A stretch of DNA of 46,493 nucleotides from Methylomonas subterranea (GTDB lineage Bacteria > Pseudomonadota > Gammaproteobacteria > Methylococcales > Methylomonadaceae). Below are positions 25,450 through 33,750 of the stretch, one piece after another (the stretch's first letter is position 1; each line of letters starts with the position of its first letter). The notes beneath the pieces are model-generated. The model was not told the DNA's origin, did not search any database, and was given only the letters and a program-made list of their open reading frames with translations. The stretch is taken from the NCBI RefSeq assembly GCF_024505185.1, contig NZ_JANIBJ010000033.1, positions 1-46,493 on the forward strand. The letters are read 5' to 3'. Both the position numbers and the translations under genes were made by a program.

Positions 25450-26562
25450 ATGAATATTCCCGCCGACTTTTCAAACCTGCCGCCTTATTCCATTGCGCTG
25501 GACGATGATCAAATCCTGTCCCGTTTTCGCGCGGTTGCCGAGCAGGGCGGTTTGCGGCACGCATTGCCGGCGGAGTTCGACGGCCATGGCGACGGCTTTG
25601 CCGAATTGTGCCGAAGTCATCGCCGGCTGGGTCTGGCCTGTCGCGATACGGGTTTGTTGTTGATGATCAACGCCCATCTGTGGGGTATCGTGTTCCCCGT
25701 GTTGTTATACGGCAGCGCCGGGCAAAAGCGGCAACTGTTACCTGAATTGATTGCCGGCCGCTGGCTGGGCGGTCACGCCATTACCGAGCCGTCTTGCGGT
25801 TCCGATGCGCAAGCCATGCTGACGGTTGCGGAAACGGCCGAGGCCGGGTTTGTGTTACAAGGCGAAAAACGCTATATCACCAATGCGCCGCTGGCCGATT
25901 GGTTGGTGGTGTATGCCAAGCTGGGCGGCAAGATTTCGGCTTTTCTGGTCTCGCGGCGGGATCCGGGTTGCCGCTTCAGTCGCGAAGGCGGCCTGGATGC
26001 CTGCCGGGGCAGCGCCACCGGCGGGGTGCTGTTGGACCATTGCCGGATCGGTGCCGACCGGTTGCTGGGCAAGGTCGGCGCCGGCGCGCAGATGATACAA
26101 AAAGCGCTGGAATACGAGCGGGCCTTCGTGTTTGCCGGTATTGCCGGCATCATGCAGTGGCAGTTGGATGAGGTGGTGCGCTACAGTCGGGAACGACGTT
26201 CGGGCGGCGTGCATCTGGGGCGGCATCAGGCCGTCGGCCATCGTATAGCCGACATGAAACTGCGGCTGGATACCACAGAACTTTGGCTGGGCGAGTGCGG
26301 TCGTTTGGCGGATGCCGGCCGTCGCTTGACGCTGGCATCCGCGCAAACCAAGCTGTATGCCGCCGAAGCCTTTTTGCAATCCAGTCTGGATGCGGTGCAG
26401 ATCATGGGCGCGGCGGGATTACGGGCGGGCAATGTCATGGCCGAACTGGCGCGGGACGCCATGGCGGGACGGCTGTTTTCCGGTAGTTCGGAGGTGCAGA
26501 AAAATATGATTGCGGCTTTGCTGGGTACGGGCGATGCCTATCACGGCGGTCCGGCGGAATAA
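25450..26562 (+). CDS. Acyl-CoA dehydrogenase family flavoprotein (divergent)
   Basis: A 370-residue FAD-dependent dehydrogenase-fold protein. HAITEPSCGSDAQ (FAD/substrate loop), GEKRYITNAPLADW and GRHQAVGHRIADMK are typical. At the C-terminal active-site segment, where medium-chain enzymes have YEGT with the catalytic Glu, this one reads LFSGSSEVQKN, so Glu is replaced by Ser. Some subfamilies place the base elsewhere, so it may still be active. No acyl-CoA ligase or ETF genes lie nearby, and the substrate is unknown. The ATG at 25450 is preferred; an upstream TTG is less likely. Confidence 0.82.
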   Translation: MNIPADFSNLPPYSIALDDDQILSRFRAVAEQGGLRHALPAEFDGHGDGFAELCRSHRRLGLACRDTGLLLMINAHLWGIVFPVLLYGSAGQKRQLLPELIAGRWLGGHAITEPSCGSDAQAMLTVAETAEAGFVLQGEKRYITNAPLADWLVVYAKLGGKISAFLVSRRDPGCRFSREGGLDACRGSATGGVLLDHCRIGADRLLGKVGAGAQMIQKALEYERAFVFAGIAGIMQWQLDEVVRYSRERRSGGVHLGRHQAVGHRIADMKLRLDTTELWLGECGRLADAGRRLTLASAQTKLYAAEAFLQSSLDAVQIMGAAGLRAGNVMAELARDAMAGRLFSGSSEVQKNMIAALLGTGDAYHGGPAE

Positions 26563-26611
26563 GGAAGGCGCCGGGGCCAGTTTAAAATCTTAAACGCGGG
26601 GGATTTCAGAC

Positions 26612-26989
26612 ATGAACAAATACTTTTCCATCCTGGCTTTGTTTTTGGTCGCGGCCGGCTGCCAATTTCAACAGCCCGATTATGTGCGCATGATATCGGC
26701 AACCGAATTGCACAATATCCTGCAAGACAGGGATGTGTTGCTGATCGATGTGCATACGCCGGAACAAAAACACATCAAGGGCACCGATTTTGTGATTCCC
26801 TATAATCAGATAGAGGCCCATCAAGACCGGTTGCCGGCGGATAAAAACACCCCGATTTATCTTTACTGCGAGGGCGGCCCCATGGGTAACGCGGCGGCCC
26901 GTTCGCTACATGCGCTGGGCTACGAAAATCTGTTCAATCTGGATGGCGGCACGCATGCCTGGAAGCAGGCCGGGTTCGAGCTCGAATGA
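26612..26989 (+). CDS. Rhodanese-domain lipoprotein
   Basis: A 125-residue protein: lipoprotein signal with lipobox AAGC (Cys17), then a single rhodanese domain. IDVHTPEQKHIKG is the N-terminal motif. The active-site loop is YCEGGPMGNAAARSL with the catalytic Cys present, followed by NLDGGTHAWKQAGF. It would handle sulfane sulfur at the periplasmic face of a membrane. The loop (CEGGPMG) differs from the classic CRSGxR, so thiosulfate may not be the substrate. Confidence 0.88.
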   Translation: MNKYFSILALFLVAAGCQFQQPDYVRMISATELHNILQDRDVLLIDVHTPEQKHIKGTDFVIPYNQIEAHQDRLPADKNTPIYLYCEGGPMGNAAARSLHALGYENLFNLDGGTHAWKQAGFELE

Positions 26990-27009
26990 GCCGGCCGGTC
27001 ACGGTTAGT

Positions 27010-28038
27010 CTATACGGGCGAGCCAACTGCCGCGTCGGCGGTTTTTTGCGGCCGGGAAATAGCGGGGTGTGACAGCGCTGTTGCCAGTCTGCGCCAGTCC
27101 GCTTCGGTTCCCGGCAAGCCGAAGCGCAGACTGGCCGGGGTGTCGAACAAGCGGGTCAGTATGCCTTGCTCGGCCAGCAACTCATGTATTTCGGTGGCAT
27201 CGGCGGTTTGTAGCCATTGAAATAAATGACAGCCGCCCCTCGGCGGCCAGCCGGCTTCGGTCAACAGTGCCGCCAGTCTGTGACTCTGTTGGCTTAAGGC
27301 CGGATAGGTTAAGCGTTGCCATTCCGTATCCATCAGGGCCAGGGCGGCGACATAACGGCCGGGATGGCTGATCGTCCAGGGCCCGAGCAATTCCGCCAAT
27401 CGCAGCAGCAAGCCCTGTTCAGCGAGCACAAAGCCGCAACGGATGCCGGCCAAGCCGAAAAACTTGCCTATCGAACGCAAAACGATCAGGCCCGGACGAG
27501 CCGGCCGGTCCGACAGGCTGTACGCCGGCATGCCGTCGATAAAGGCTTCGTCCACAATCAACCAGCCGCCGCGCCGGTTGAGGCGTGCATGCCAGTCCAG
27601 CAATTGTTGCGGCGGCCAAAGCGTGCCGGTGGGATTGTTCGGGTTGATCAGGATCAGCACGTCGAGCCGGTCCAGTTGTCTATCCAGGCTATCGGCATCG
27701 ATTATCCGTAGCTGATGGCCGGCCTTTTGCCAGCTGGCGGCGTGTTCGGCATAGGCCGGTCGCAACACGCCGACCCGGCAGGCGGGCCGTAAAAGTGGCA
27801 ACGTCTGTATGGCGGCCTGCGAGCCGGCCACCGGCAACAGCGAGTCGTTTCGGTAATAGGCGCGGGCGGCGGCCACCAAGTTATCGTCCTCCTCCGGCAA
27901 GCGCCGCCAGCAGGCGGCCGGAATCGCGGGCACCGGCCAGCCGTTGGGGTTGATGCCGGTGGATAAATCCAGCCAGTCGCTCAAGGGGATGCCGTAACGG
28001 TCGGCGGCCCGGCGCAGGCGGCCGCCATGTTCAAGCAA
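27010..28038 (-). CDS. cobD: L-threonine-O-3-phosphate decarboxylase (CobD/CobC)
   Basis: A 342-residue PLP enzyme of the class I/II aminotransferase fold that makes (R)-1-aminopropan-2-ol phosphate for the cobalamin nucleotide loop. Motifs: LDLSTGINPNGWP at the N-terminus, LINPNNPTGTL, VDEAFIDGMP, and the PLP-lysine motif SIGKFFGLAGIRCGF. Its start overlaps the end of cbiB by 8 bp. It is the last gene of the riboswitch-controlled cobalamin operon. Naming follows the Salmonella convention. Confidence 0.92.
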   Translation of the reverse strand: MLEHGGRLRRAADRYGIPLSDWLDLSTGINPNGWPVPAIPAACWRRLPEEDDNLVAAARAYYRNDSLLPVAGSQAAIQTLPLLRPACRVGVLRPAYAEHAASWQKAGHQLRIIDADSLDRQLDRLDVLILINPNNPTGTLWPPQQLLDWHARLNRRGGWLIVDEAFIDGMPAYSLSDRPARPGLIVLRSIGKFFGLAGIRCGFVLAEQGLLLRLAELLGPWTISHPGRYVAALALMDTEWQRLTYPALSQQSHRLAALLTEAGWPPRGGCHLFQWLQTADATEIHELLAEQGILTRLFDTPASLRFGLPGTEADWRRLATALSHPAISRPQKTADAAVGSPV

Positions 28039-28948
28039 GGCTTTCCCCGCTAGCTATCAGTAACAGCCATAAACCCAGGGTTCGATAGACCAACGTTGTC
28101 GCGCGGCCGATGTCGGCGTCCACGGGTGTGTGTGTGCCGCCGAAGCGGGGTTTTTGTTTCAGCTGGCCGTGATACCAAGCCGGGCCGCCCAGATTTAAAC
28201 CCAAGGCGCCGGCGCCAGCCGTCATTACCGGTCCGGCATTGGGACTGTCGAGCAAATGCGCTTGATGTCGCCAAGCATGAATAGCCTGGCGGCCGTTGCC
28301 GATGGCGGCATAGCCTAACGCGGTCAGGCGGGCCGGAAACCAGTTCAAGAGGTCGTCGAAGCGGGCGGCGGCCCAGCCGAAATGTAGATAACGCGGGTTC
28401 TTATAGCCCCACATGGCGTCCAGGGTGTTAGCGAAACGGTACAGCAAGGCACCGAAAGGGCCCAATACCACAAACCAGAACAACGGCGCAAATACTGCAT
28501 CGGCGCCGTTTTCCAATACCGATTCTATGGCGGCCCGTCTTACCTCATCGGCATCCATGCGCTCCGTTTCTCGGCTGACGATAAGGCCGACCCGCCGGCG
28601 AGCCAAGGCTAAATCCTGCTCGTTCAATGCCTGATAAACCGCATGGGCATGTTGCCGCAGACTGCTGGCGCCGATACAGAAATACAGAACGCCGATGCCG
28701 AATGGGAGTTGCAATGCGGGCGGCAGCCAAAGTGCCGGCAAGCCGATCAGGCTGGGTAACAAGGCGCAAAGCAGCGCGAGGCTGCCGAGGATTTTTTGTG
28801 CGGGCGCCGACAGGTGGGGTTTTGACCAGATGTCTTCCTGCCGGTTGGCGTAATGCCCGAAGATGACCAGGGGATGGCGCGCGTTGTCGGGTTCTCCCAG
28901 GCAATAATCCAGGATTAGAGCCGACAACAGGCTTAAGCTCAGAGACAT
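28031..28948 (-). CDS. cbiB: Adenosylcobinamide-phosphate synthase
   Basis: A 305-residue integral membrane enzyme that attaches aminopropanol (phosphate) to adenosylcobyric acid. Family features: LDYCLGEPDNARHPLVIFG at the N-terminus, RRVGLIVSRETERMD, SVLENGADAVFAPLFWF, and NTLDAMWGYKN. Several hydrophobic helices are evident. Its product needs the aminopropanol phosphate made by the overlapping downstream gene. No corrin-ring genes are in the window. Confidence 0.95.
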   Translation of the reverse strand: MSLSLSLLSALILDYCLGEPDNARHPLVIFGHYANRQEDIWSKPHLSAPAQKILGSLALLCALLPSLIGLPALWLPPALQLPFGIGVLYFCIGASSLRQHAHAVYQALNEQDLALARRRVGLIVSRETERMDADEVRRAAIESVLENGADAVFAPLFWFVVLGPFGALLYRFANTLDAMWGYKNPRYLHFGWAAARFDDLLNWFPARLTALGYAAIGNGRQAIHAWRHQAHLLDSPNAGPVMTAGAGALGLNLGGPAWYHGQLKQKPRFGGTHTPVDADIGRATTLVYRTLGLWLLLIASGESLA

Positions 28949-28956
28949 AAATAGCG

Positions 28957-28985
28957 CCGGGGAGGGCTGATTTAGCCCTCCCCGG
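28957..28985 (-). terminator. Strong hairpin between the BtuM-like gene and cbiB
   Basis: A perfect 12-bp GC-rich stem (CCGGGGAGGGCT / AGCCCTCCCCGG) with a 5-nt loop, 5 nt past the stop of the BtuM-like gene and 9 nt before the cbiB ATG. There is no T-run. It may mark partial termination or stabilise the upstream mRNA inside the operon. Confidence 0.6.
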
Positions 28986-28990
28986 TGGGT

Positions 28991-29557
28991 TTAGATGGTT
29001 TGTTGGGTGTTTTTGGCAGCCAGCAATGATTTGATAAGAGTCACGGCGGTGAATATAACCACTACATAAAGCAGAGTGGCGCTCAGGTAGGAGGGATAAT
29101 ATTGAGCAAAACCGTGGGCGTATTGATCCCAGCTGTTGGCTGTTTTGCCGGATAGCAGATAAAAGCTGCCGTTGCTCAGTAAAAACGCGCTGGAAGTGGC
29201 GACTACCAGCGCGGCAAATTGATAAACGGCGCTGACCGCGGACAGGCTTTGCTTGCCGCACCAACTGCCGCCCAGCCACATGGCGGCATACGCGGGGATC
29301 AGAAAAACGTAGGCGGGAGACACGCAAAAATCGCTGACGCCCAACTGTGTGATGGCCAGATAATCGATCAGGCCGGCTTCCAGCAACAATCCCGCAAACA
29401 AATAACGGCCGCCCAGCCACAGTCCGGCCAGGAAAAAGATTGCCAACGAGGCATCCGGCAGGGCGAACGGAGTGCCGAAATGGTGGAAGCGGGTGGCGGC
29501 CATCAAAGCCATCAGCGCGACCGCGCCGGGCTTTACGGTGAATGAAGGTAAGTTCAT
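28991..29557 (-). CDS. btuM: BtuM-like solitary ECF S-component for cobalamin
   Basis: A 188-residue membrane protein with about six hydrophobic helices. It sits directly after btuB under a cobalamin riboswitch. Size, context and a conserved-looking Cys78 (LGVSDFCVSPAYVFLIPAY) match BtuM, a cobalamin transporter S-component that works without an ECF module. In the characterised BtuM, Cys80 contacts cobalt and supports decyanation. No ECF ATPase or btuCD genes lie nearby. The name rests on context and this Cys rather than on full alignment. Confidence 0.6.
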   Translation of the reverse strand: MNLPSFTVKPGAVALMALMAATRFHHFGTPFALPDASLAIFFLAGLWLGGRYLFAGLLLEAGLIDYLAITQLGVSDFCVSPAYVFLIPAYAAMWLGGSWCGKQSLSAVSAVYQFAALVVATSSAFLLSNGSFYLLSGKTANSWDQYAHGFAQYYPSYLSATLLYVVVIFTAVTLIKSLLAAKNTQQTI

Positions 29558-29573
29558 GAGTGTCTCCCAGGAA

Positions 29574-31424
29574 TCAGTTGTTGTAATGAATGGTGAAAAA
29601 GAAATTTCTGCCGAAATTGTTGTAAGTATCGACGGTTTGATACTGTTTATCCAGCAGATTGTTCAATTTGGCGCTGAGGGTGAAGTGTTTATTCACATGA
29701 TAGGCCGCCCTTAAGTCTACCGTGGCAAAACCGGCCACCTCGGTGCGGTTGCCCAGCCAGTCCTCTTCGTAGCTGTTACCCCGGGCCAATAGGTTACCGC
29801 CCAGGTCGATGGCGCCAAAGCGGCGCGATAGATCGTAGGTGATGATGGTGTCGGCTCGTCGGGGTAATCTGAGATTGGTGGTTCTGTCGACCGGGCGCAG
29901 TAGCTGCAGGCCCAATTTGTTTTGCCAGCCGAACAGTTCCGTGCCGAGTTCGGTTTCCACGCCGTCGATCTGCGCTTTCTGGGTTTGAATCGGCGCGGAA
30001 ATATAGCTGTTAAGATCGGTATGCCAGGTAATCAAGTTGTCGATATTGGTGTGATAGCCGCGCACTTCCCAATTGGCCCAATCCTGTTGGCCGGATAAGC
30101 CGATTTCGAAGGATGTGGATTGTTCCGGTTTTAAGGCGGGATCGCCGTGACTGCCCCATTCATCCGAATAATATAGGTCGTTCAATGTCGGGGCCTTGAA
30201 GGCATTGCCGAAGCTGGCAAAAGCGCTGATGCCTTGATTCCAGTTATATCGCCAGCCAAAATTGCCCGTGACATAGTCGCCGAAGGCCTCATTTTCATCC
30301 CAGCGCAGAGACGCATTCAAATGGTGGTTGTCCAGTATCCGGCTATGCAGTTGGCCGAAAATGCCGACATCGTAGCGCTGGGATTTCAGGTAAGTGGTGG
30401 AACTTTCGACTTCGTCCAGGCGGTAGTCGCTGCCCATGGTTAGGACGTGCTGGTCGCCGAGCTTGATTTCGTTCAACCAGCTGGCATTCCAGCGCGTGCT
30501 GTGAAAACGGCTGTCGTACCTTGAAGTCGGATAAAAATTGTCATTGTCGTCCCGGCTTTGTCCCAGGCGTAGCGAGGAACGCCAATTTTTGCCGAAGTCC
30601 ATGCCGCCGTTGATGCCGACTACCTGGTTGGCGAATTCGGTTTTATTCGGCATGCCGGGTTCAAAGCTGTCGATATCGGTACGGCCTTCGGCGCGCAGGT
30701 AAAAAGCTTCCAACTCGGCGTTATTGGCAAAATGATGGCCGATACGGGCGTTCAGGCCGGTGTTGTAATAACCGTCCCGATCGGGGTCGCGGTCTTGCCG
30801 CGCATTGATGCCTTGCGAGTTGATGTGCGATGCGGACAGGCTGTACCAGGAATCGCGCAGTTTGCCGCTGACGCTGCCGGAGGTGTTGAAGGTGTCGAAC
30901 GAGCCGGCGCCGGCTTGCAGGCTGACTTTGGGCGTGTTGGTTTGGGCGCCCTTGCGGGTAAAGATTTGAATGACGCCGCCGATGGCTTCCGAGCCGTACA
31001 GGCTGGAGTGCGGGCCGCGGATAATTTCCATGCGTTCCACCTGATCGAGCGGGATGAATTCGAAAGGCGTGGTGCCCAAGGTTACCGAGCCTACCTTGAT
31101 GCCATCGATCAACACCAGTATTTGATCGGAGTTGGTACCCCGCATGAATACGCTGGAGGTTTTGCCGTAGCCGCCGTTCTGGGTTAAATCGATGCCGGTT
31201 GAGCGGTTTAATAGTTCCGGTACGGTTCTGACCTGTAGTCTTTCAATGTCGTCGCGGGTAAATATCGTGGTTGCGGCCGCCAGTTCATTGAGCGCGGTAT
31301 CCGCGCGGGTGGCCGTGACCACGGTTTCCGGGAGTTTGGTGTCCGCGCCGGCCGCATTGACCGGTAATGACATAGTTGTGCCGGAGCCAGCCAGCAGCCA
31401 GCAACTGAATAAAGTTTTTTGCAT
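29574..31424 (-). CDS. btuB: TonB-dependent outer-membrane cobalamin receptor
   Basis: A 616-residue outer-membrane receptor. Signal peptide MQKTLFSCWLLAGSG..., mature N-terminus with a TonB box (PETVVTATR). The plug domain follows (VPELLNRSTGIDLTQNGGYG, MRGTNSDQILVLIDGI, MEIIRGPHSSLYGSEAIGG), then a 22-strand beta-barrel ending in Phe-rich FFFTIHYNN. It takes up cobalamin across the outer membrane using TonB energy. The ATG at 31424 has GAGGA 4 nt upstream; an in-frame extension to 31520 lies in the leader. It is first in the operon btuB-btuM-cbiB-cobD. Confidence 0.96.
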   Translation of the reverse strand: MQKTLFSCWLLAGSGTTMSLPVNAAGADTKLPETVVTATRADTALNELAAATTIFTRDDIERLQVRTVPELLNRSTGIDLTQNGGYGKTSSVFMRGTNSDQILVLIDGIKVGSVTLGTTPFEFIPLDQVERMEIIRGPHSSLYGSEAIGGVIQIFTRKGAQTNTPKVSLQAGAGSFDTFNTSGSVSGKLRDSWYSLSASHINSQGINARQDRDPDRDGYYNTGLNARIGHHFANNAELEAFYLRAEGRTDIDSFEPGMPNKTEFANQVVGINGGMDFGKNWRSSLRLGQSRDDNDNFYPTSRYDSRFHSTRWNASWLNEIKLGDQHVLTMGSDYRLDEVESSTTYLKSQRYDVGIFGQLHSRILDNHHLNASLRWDENEAFGDYVTGNFGWRYNWNQGISAFASFGNAFKAPTLNDLYYSDEWGSHGDPALKPEQSTSFEIGLSGQQDWANWEVRGYHTNIDNLITWHTDLNSYISAPIQTQKAQIDGVETELGTELFGWQNKLGLQLLRPVDRTTNLRLPRRADTIITYDLSRRFGAIDLGGNLLARGNSYEEDWLGNRTEVAGFATVDLRAAYHVNKHFTLSAKLNNLLDKQYQTVDTYNNFGRNFFFTIHYNN

Positions 31425-31548
31425 GTTGTCCTCTGCGCCCACCGCGCATGCGGGTGAATAAAGGACAGGGTGAAAACGGCCAACGAAAAAGGCGAAGACG
31501 GGCTGCGACCATTTCGTCAACAGCCCACCGCTGTCTCGAATGATCTTT

Positions 31549-31745
31549 CCGGCCAGTCTCCGGGCTTATAAGTGGCCTTGCGGCCTGAATCGCGGCCTTC
31601 CCATGCCGATGGGCACAGTGGCGTTCGCGCGGTTCTTTTACTTATCTACCGTTGCGGGGGCAGCGTCGGCATGGCGGCTTTGCTCAACAAAGCGCGGCAC
31701 CGACTTCCTGTTTAAGCCGGATCGATGATTCGATCCGGACACCTG
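31549..31745 (-). ncRNA. Cobalamin riboswitch
   Basis: On the minus strand the element opens with GGTGTCCGG and shows AACAGGAAGTCGGTG, CTGCCCCCGCAACGGTA, GCCACTGTGCCC, GGGAAGG, and the B12-box-like AAGCCCGGAGACTGGCC. All appear in the correct order over ~197 nt. About 125 nt separate its end from the btuB ATG. It should lower expression of btuB and the downstream cobalamin genes when cobalamin is abundant. A 5-bp stem TGCGC/GCGCA just before the ribosome site may be the expression platform. Confidence 0.95.
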
Positions 31746-31831
31746 AAAGAAGGTCGGCAATTCTAAGTGCTTAGATGGCGGATGACAAGATAAATTGGTT
31801 TTGCGGGTTTGCGGCTGCGTCGGGATTATGA

Positions 31832-31859
31832 TTGCAAATGCCGTGTTCCGTGCTATAAA
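31832..31859 (+). promoter_or_regulatory. Promoter of fliW
   Basis: TTGCAA (31832-31837), a 16-bp spacer, and an extended -10 TGC-TATAAA (31851-31859). Transcription would start ~46 nt before the ATG. It is divergent from the riboswitch of the btuB operon. Confidence 0.55.
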
Positions 31860-31911
31860 TTGGCTTTGCATCAAGCATTCCTTCTTAAAATAACAATCAC
31901 GGGCGATATTT

Positions 31912-32370
31912 ATGGACATTCAATCTAAGCTGCTGGGCGATCAACAAGTCAATCCCGATACCATCATTACCTTTCCCAGAGGTATTCCCGGTTTTGAGGA
32001 GCAAACCCGCTTCAAGCTGTTCCATCAGGAGGGCAGCGAGATTGTCTTCTGGTTGCAAGGTGTGGATAGCGATGAATTGACGCTGTCCGTTGCGAGTCCT
32101 GCGCATTTCAATATCAATTACAATTTCGTCTTGAACGACGATGAGGAAAAATTGTTGCAGGCCGAGAGTGGCGACGATCTGGTGGTGTTGATCGTGCTAC
32201 ACAAGGAAGAAGGGGATAGTTCCGGTAAACCTACCATCAAGGGCTCGATCAAGTCGCCCCTGGTGATCAACAGCAGCAAGCGCATAGGCCTGCAGAAGGT
32301 GTTGGTGAATATCGAGCAAAGCATTACGCTGACTGAAAAAGTCAGCGAAATCGACGTGTCCGAAGCCTGA
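31912..32370 (+). CDS. fliW: Flagellar assembly factor FliW
   Basis: A 152-residue FliW protein. In studied bacteria it binds both flagellin and the RNA regulator CsrA, tying flagellin synthesis to export. Family motifs: ITFPRGIPGFEEQTRFKLF at the N-terminus, FWLQGVDSDELTLSVASP, NINYNF, and IKGSIKSPLVINSSKRIGLQ. No flagellin, csrA or other flagellar genes lie next to it; a FlgO-like lipoprotein is 7 kb away. It has its own promoter and a terminator hairpin and is probably monocistronic. Confidence 0.95.
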   Translation: MDIQSKLLGDQQVNPDTIITFPRGIPGFEEQTRFKLFHQEGSEIVFWLQGVDSDELTLSVASPAHFNINYNFVLNDDEEKLLQAESGDDLVVLIVLHKEEGDSSGKPTIKGSIKSPLVINSSKRIGLQKVLVNIEQSITLTEKVSEIDVSEA

Positions 32371-32382
32371 TTTAACAAAGCT

Positions 32383-32407
32383 CAACCGCCGCCAGGCGCG
32401 GCGGTTG
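32383..32407. terminator. Bidirectional hairpin between fliW and panD
   Basis: A perfect 10-bp stem CAACCGCCGC/GCGGCGGTTG with a 5-nt loop, placed midway between the two converging stops. No T-run on either side. Confidence 0.65.
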
Positions 32408-32415
32408 GCGCGAGC

Positions 32416-32796
32416 TCAAGCGGCCTGAACCGGGATGGCGTGGCTGGAATGGCTGATTTTGTTGTTGCCGTCAAAATAAACCAGGGTGGGTTGATAGTTT
32501 TTTAATTCCTTTTCATCCAGGCTGGCAAAGGCCGCCACGATGATCAAGTCGCCGGGACAGGCCAAGCGCGCCGCCGCGCCGTTGATGGAAAACACCCCGG
32601 AGCCGTCTTCGGCTCGAATCGCATAGGTGGTAAAGCGCTGGCCGTTGTTGATGTTGTAAATGTGTATCTGCTCGTATTCCCGAATCCCTGAAAAATCGAG
32701 TATTTTGCCGTCGATGGCGCACGAACCCTCGTAATCGAGTTCGGAATGCGTTACACGCGCCCGGTGTAACTTGGCTTTCAGCATGTTTATGTGCAT
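32416..32796 (-). CDS. panD: Aspartate 1-decarboxylase
   Basis: Makes beta-alanine from aspartate for pantothenate. The protein cleaves itself between Gly24 and Ser25 to form a pyruvoyl cofactor. Starting at the ATG at 32796 gives exactly 126 residues with [11 protein letters not shown] placing Ser25 correctly, so I prefer it to the ATG at 32808. Other features: [23 protein letters not shown] and [20 protein letters not shown] segment. It is last in the leftward pcnB-folK-panB-panC-panD run, with a 107-bp gap after panC that shows no strong signal. Confidence 0.95.
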   Translation of the reverse strand: MHINMLKAKLHRARVTHSELDYEGSCAIDGKILDFSGIREYEQIHIYNINNGQRFTTYAIRAEDGSGVFSINGAAARLACPGDLIIVAAFASLDEKELKNYQPTLVYFDGNNKISHSSHAIPVQAA

Positions 32797-32903
32797 AGTG
32801 AACATCATAAAAGACTAGGGGATTGAGAATTATGCCCGAAACGGATCGGGCTATCAAATTTAAGCATAACTGGCTTGGGCATGGGCCGGTTAAGCTTTCG
32901 GCG

Positions 32904-33746
32904 TTAGCGGCTAAGGTAAATATTGTCTATAAGACGGGTTTTGCCTAGCTTGGCGGCGATCAAGATCACCAAATCCGTGTCGCTTTTATCGGCCGGCAAC
33001 AAGTCGGCGCGACGGCAAATCCGCAAATAATCCAGCTCGAAACCGGCATTCCGCAGAGCTTGGCTTTGCCGCTCGATGATGGCTGGGAAATCAGCCGTAT
33101 CCGACAACGCTTCGGCGCGGGCGTCGCACAATGCCCGATATAGCAGCGGGGCCAGTTGCCGCTCGGCGGGGGTCAGATAGCCGTTGCGCGAACTCATGGC
33201 CAGACCGTCGGCCTCTCTGACTGTCGGCACGCCTTGAATGGTCACCGGAATGTTCAGGTCGGCCACCATGGTGCGGATGACCGCCAGTTGCTGGAAATCC
33301 TTTTCGCCCAGAAACAAGAGATCGGGTTGCACCATATTCAATAATTTGCAGACCACCAGAGCCACGCCATCGAAATGTCCAGGTCGGCTGGCTCCGCAGT
33401 GCAGGGTGGACAAGCCTTGTACCGAAACCTTGGTTTGCAAGGGATTGGGATACATTTCCCCTACGTCGGGCAGGAACAGCAGATCCGCGCCGCAAGCGGT
33501 CAATTTGTCTTCATCCTGTTGCTCCGTGCGCGGGTAACTGGCAAAGTCTTCGTTGGGGCCGAACTGGGCCGGATTGACGAATATGCTGACGACGACCCGA
33601 TGCGCCTGTAGTTGCGCCGTTTTGACCAACTGTAGATGGCCGGCATGCAGATTGCCCATGGTGGGTACGAAGGCGATGCTCTGTCCGTTTTGCCGCCACT
33701 CGCCGATGACGCATCTCAAGTCTTTTATATTCTTGACTATTCGCAT
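32904..33746 (-). CDS. panC: Pantothenate synthetase
   Basis: A 280-residue enzyme that condenses pantoate and beta-alanine with ATP. Signature motifs: FVPTMGNLHAGHLQLV (HxGH nucleotidyl-transfer motif), VVSIFVNPAQFGPNEDF, LFLGEKDFQQLAVIR, and MSSRNGYLTPAER (KMSKS-like). It begins 4 nt after the panB stop. All catalytic motifs are intact. Confidence 0.97.
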   Translation of the reverse strand: MRIVKNIKDLRCVIGEWRQNGQSIAFVPTMGNLHAGHLQLVKTAQLQAHRVVVSIFVNPAQFGPNEDFASYPRTEQQDEDKLTACGADLLFLPDVGEMYPNPLQTKVSVQGLSTLHCGASRPGHFDGVALVVCKLLNMVQPDLLFLGEKDFQQLAVIRTMVADLNIPVTIQGVPTVREADGLAMSSRNGYLTPAERQLAPLLYRALCDARAEALSDTADFPAIIERQSQALRNAGFELDYLRICRRADLLPADKSDTDLVILIAAKLGKTRLIDNIYLSR

Positions 33747-33750
33747 CGAA

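Noticed and set aside
28545-29420. 291-residue minus ORF spanning the cbiB/btuM junction
   Set aside because: Out of frame with two well-supported genes and Arg-rich; an overlap artefact.
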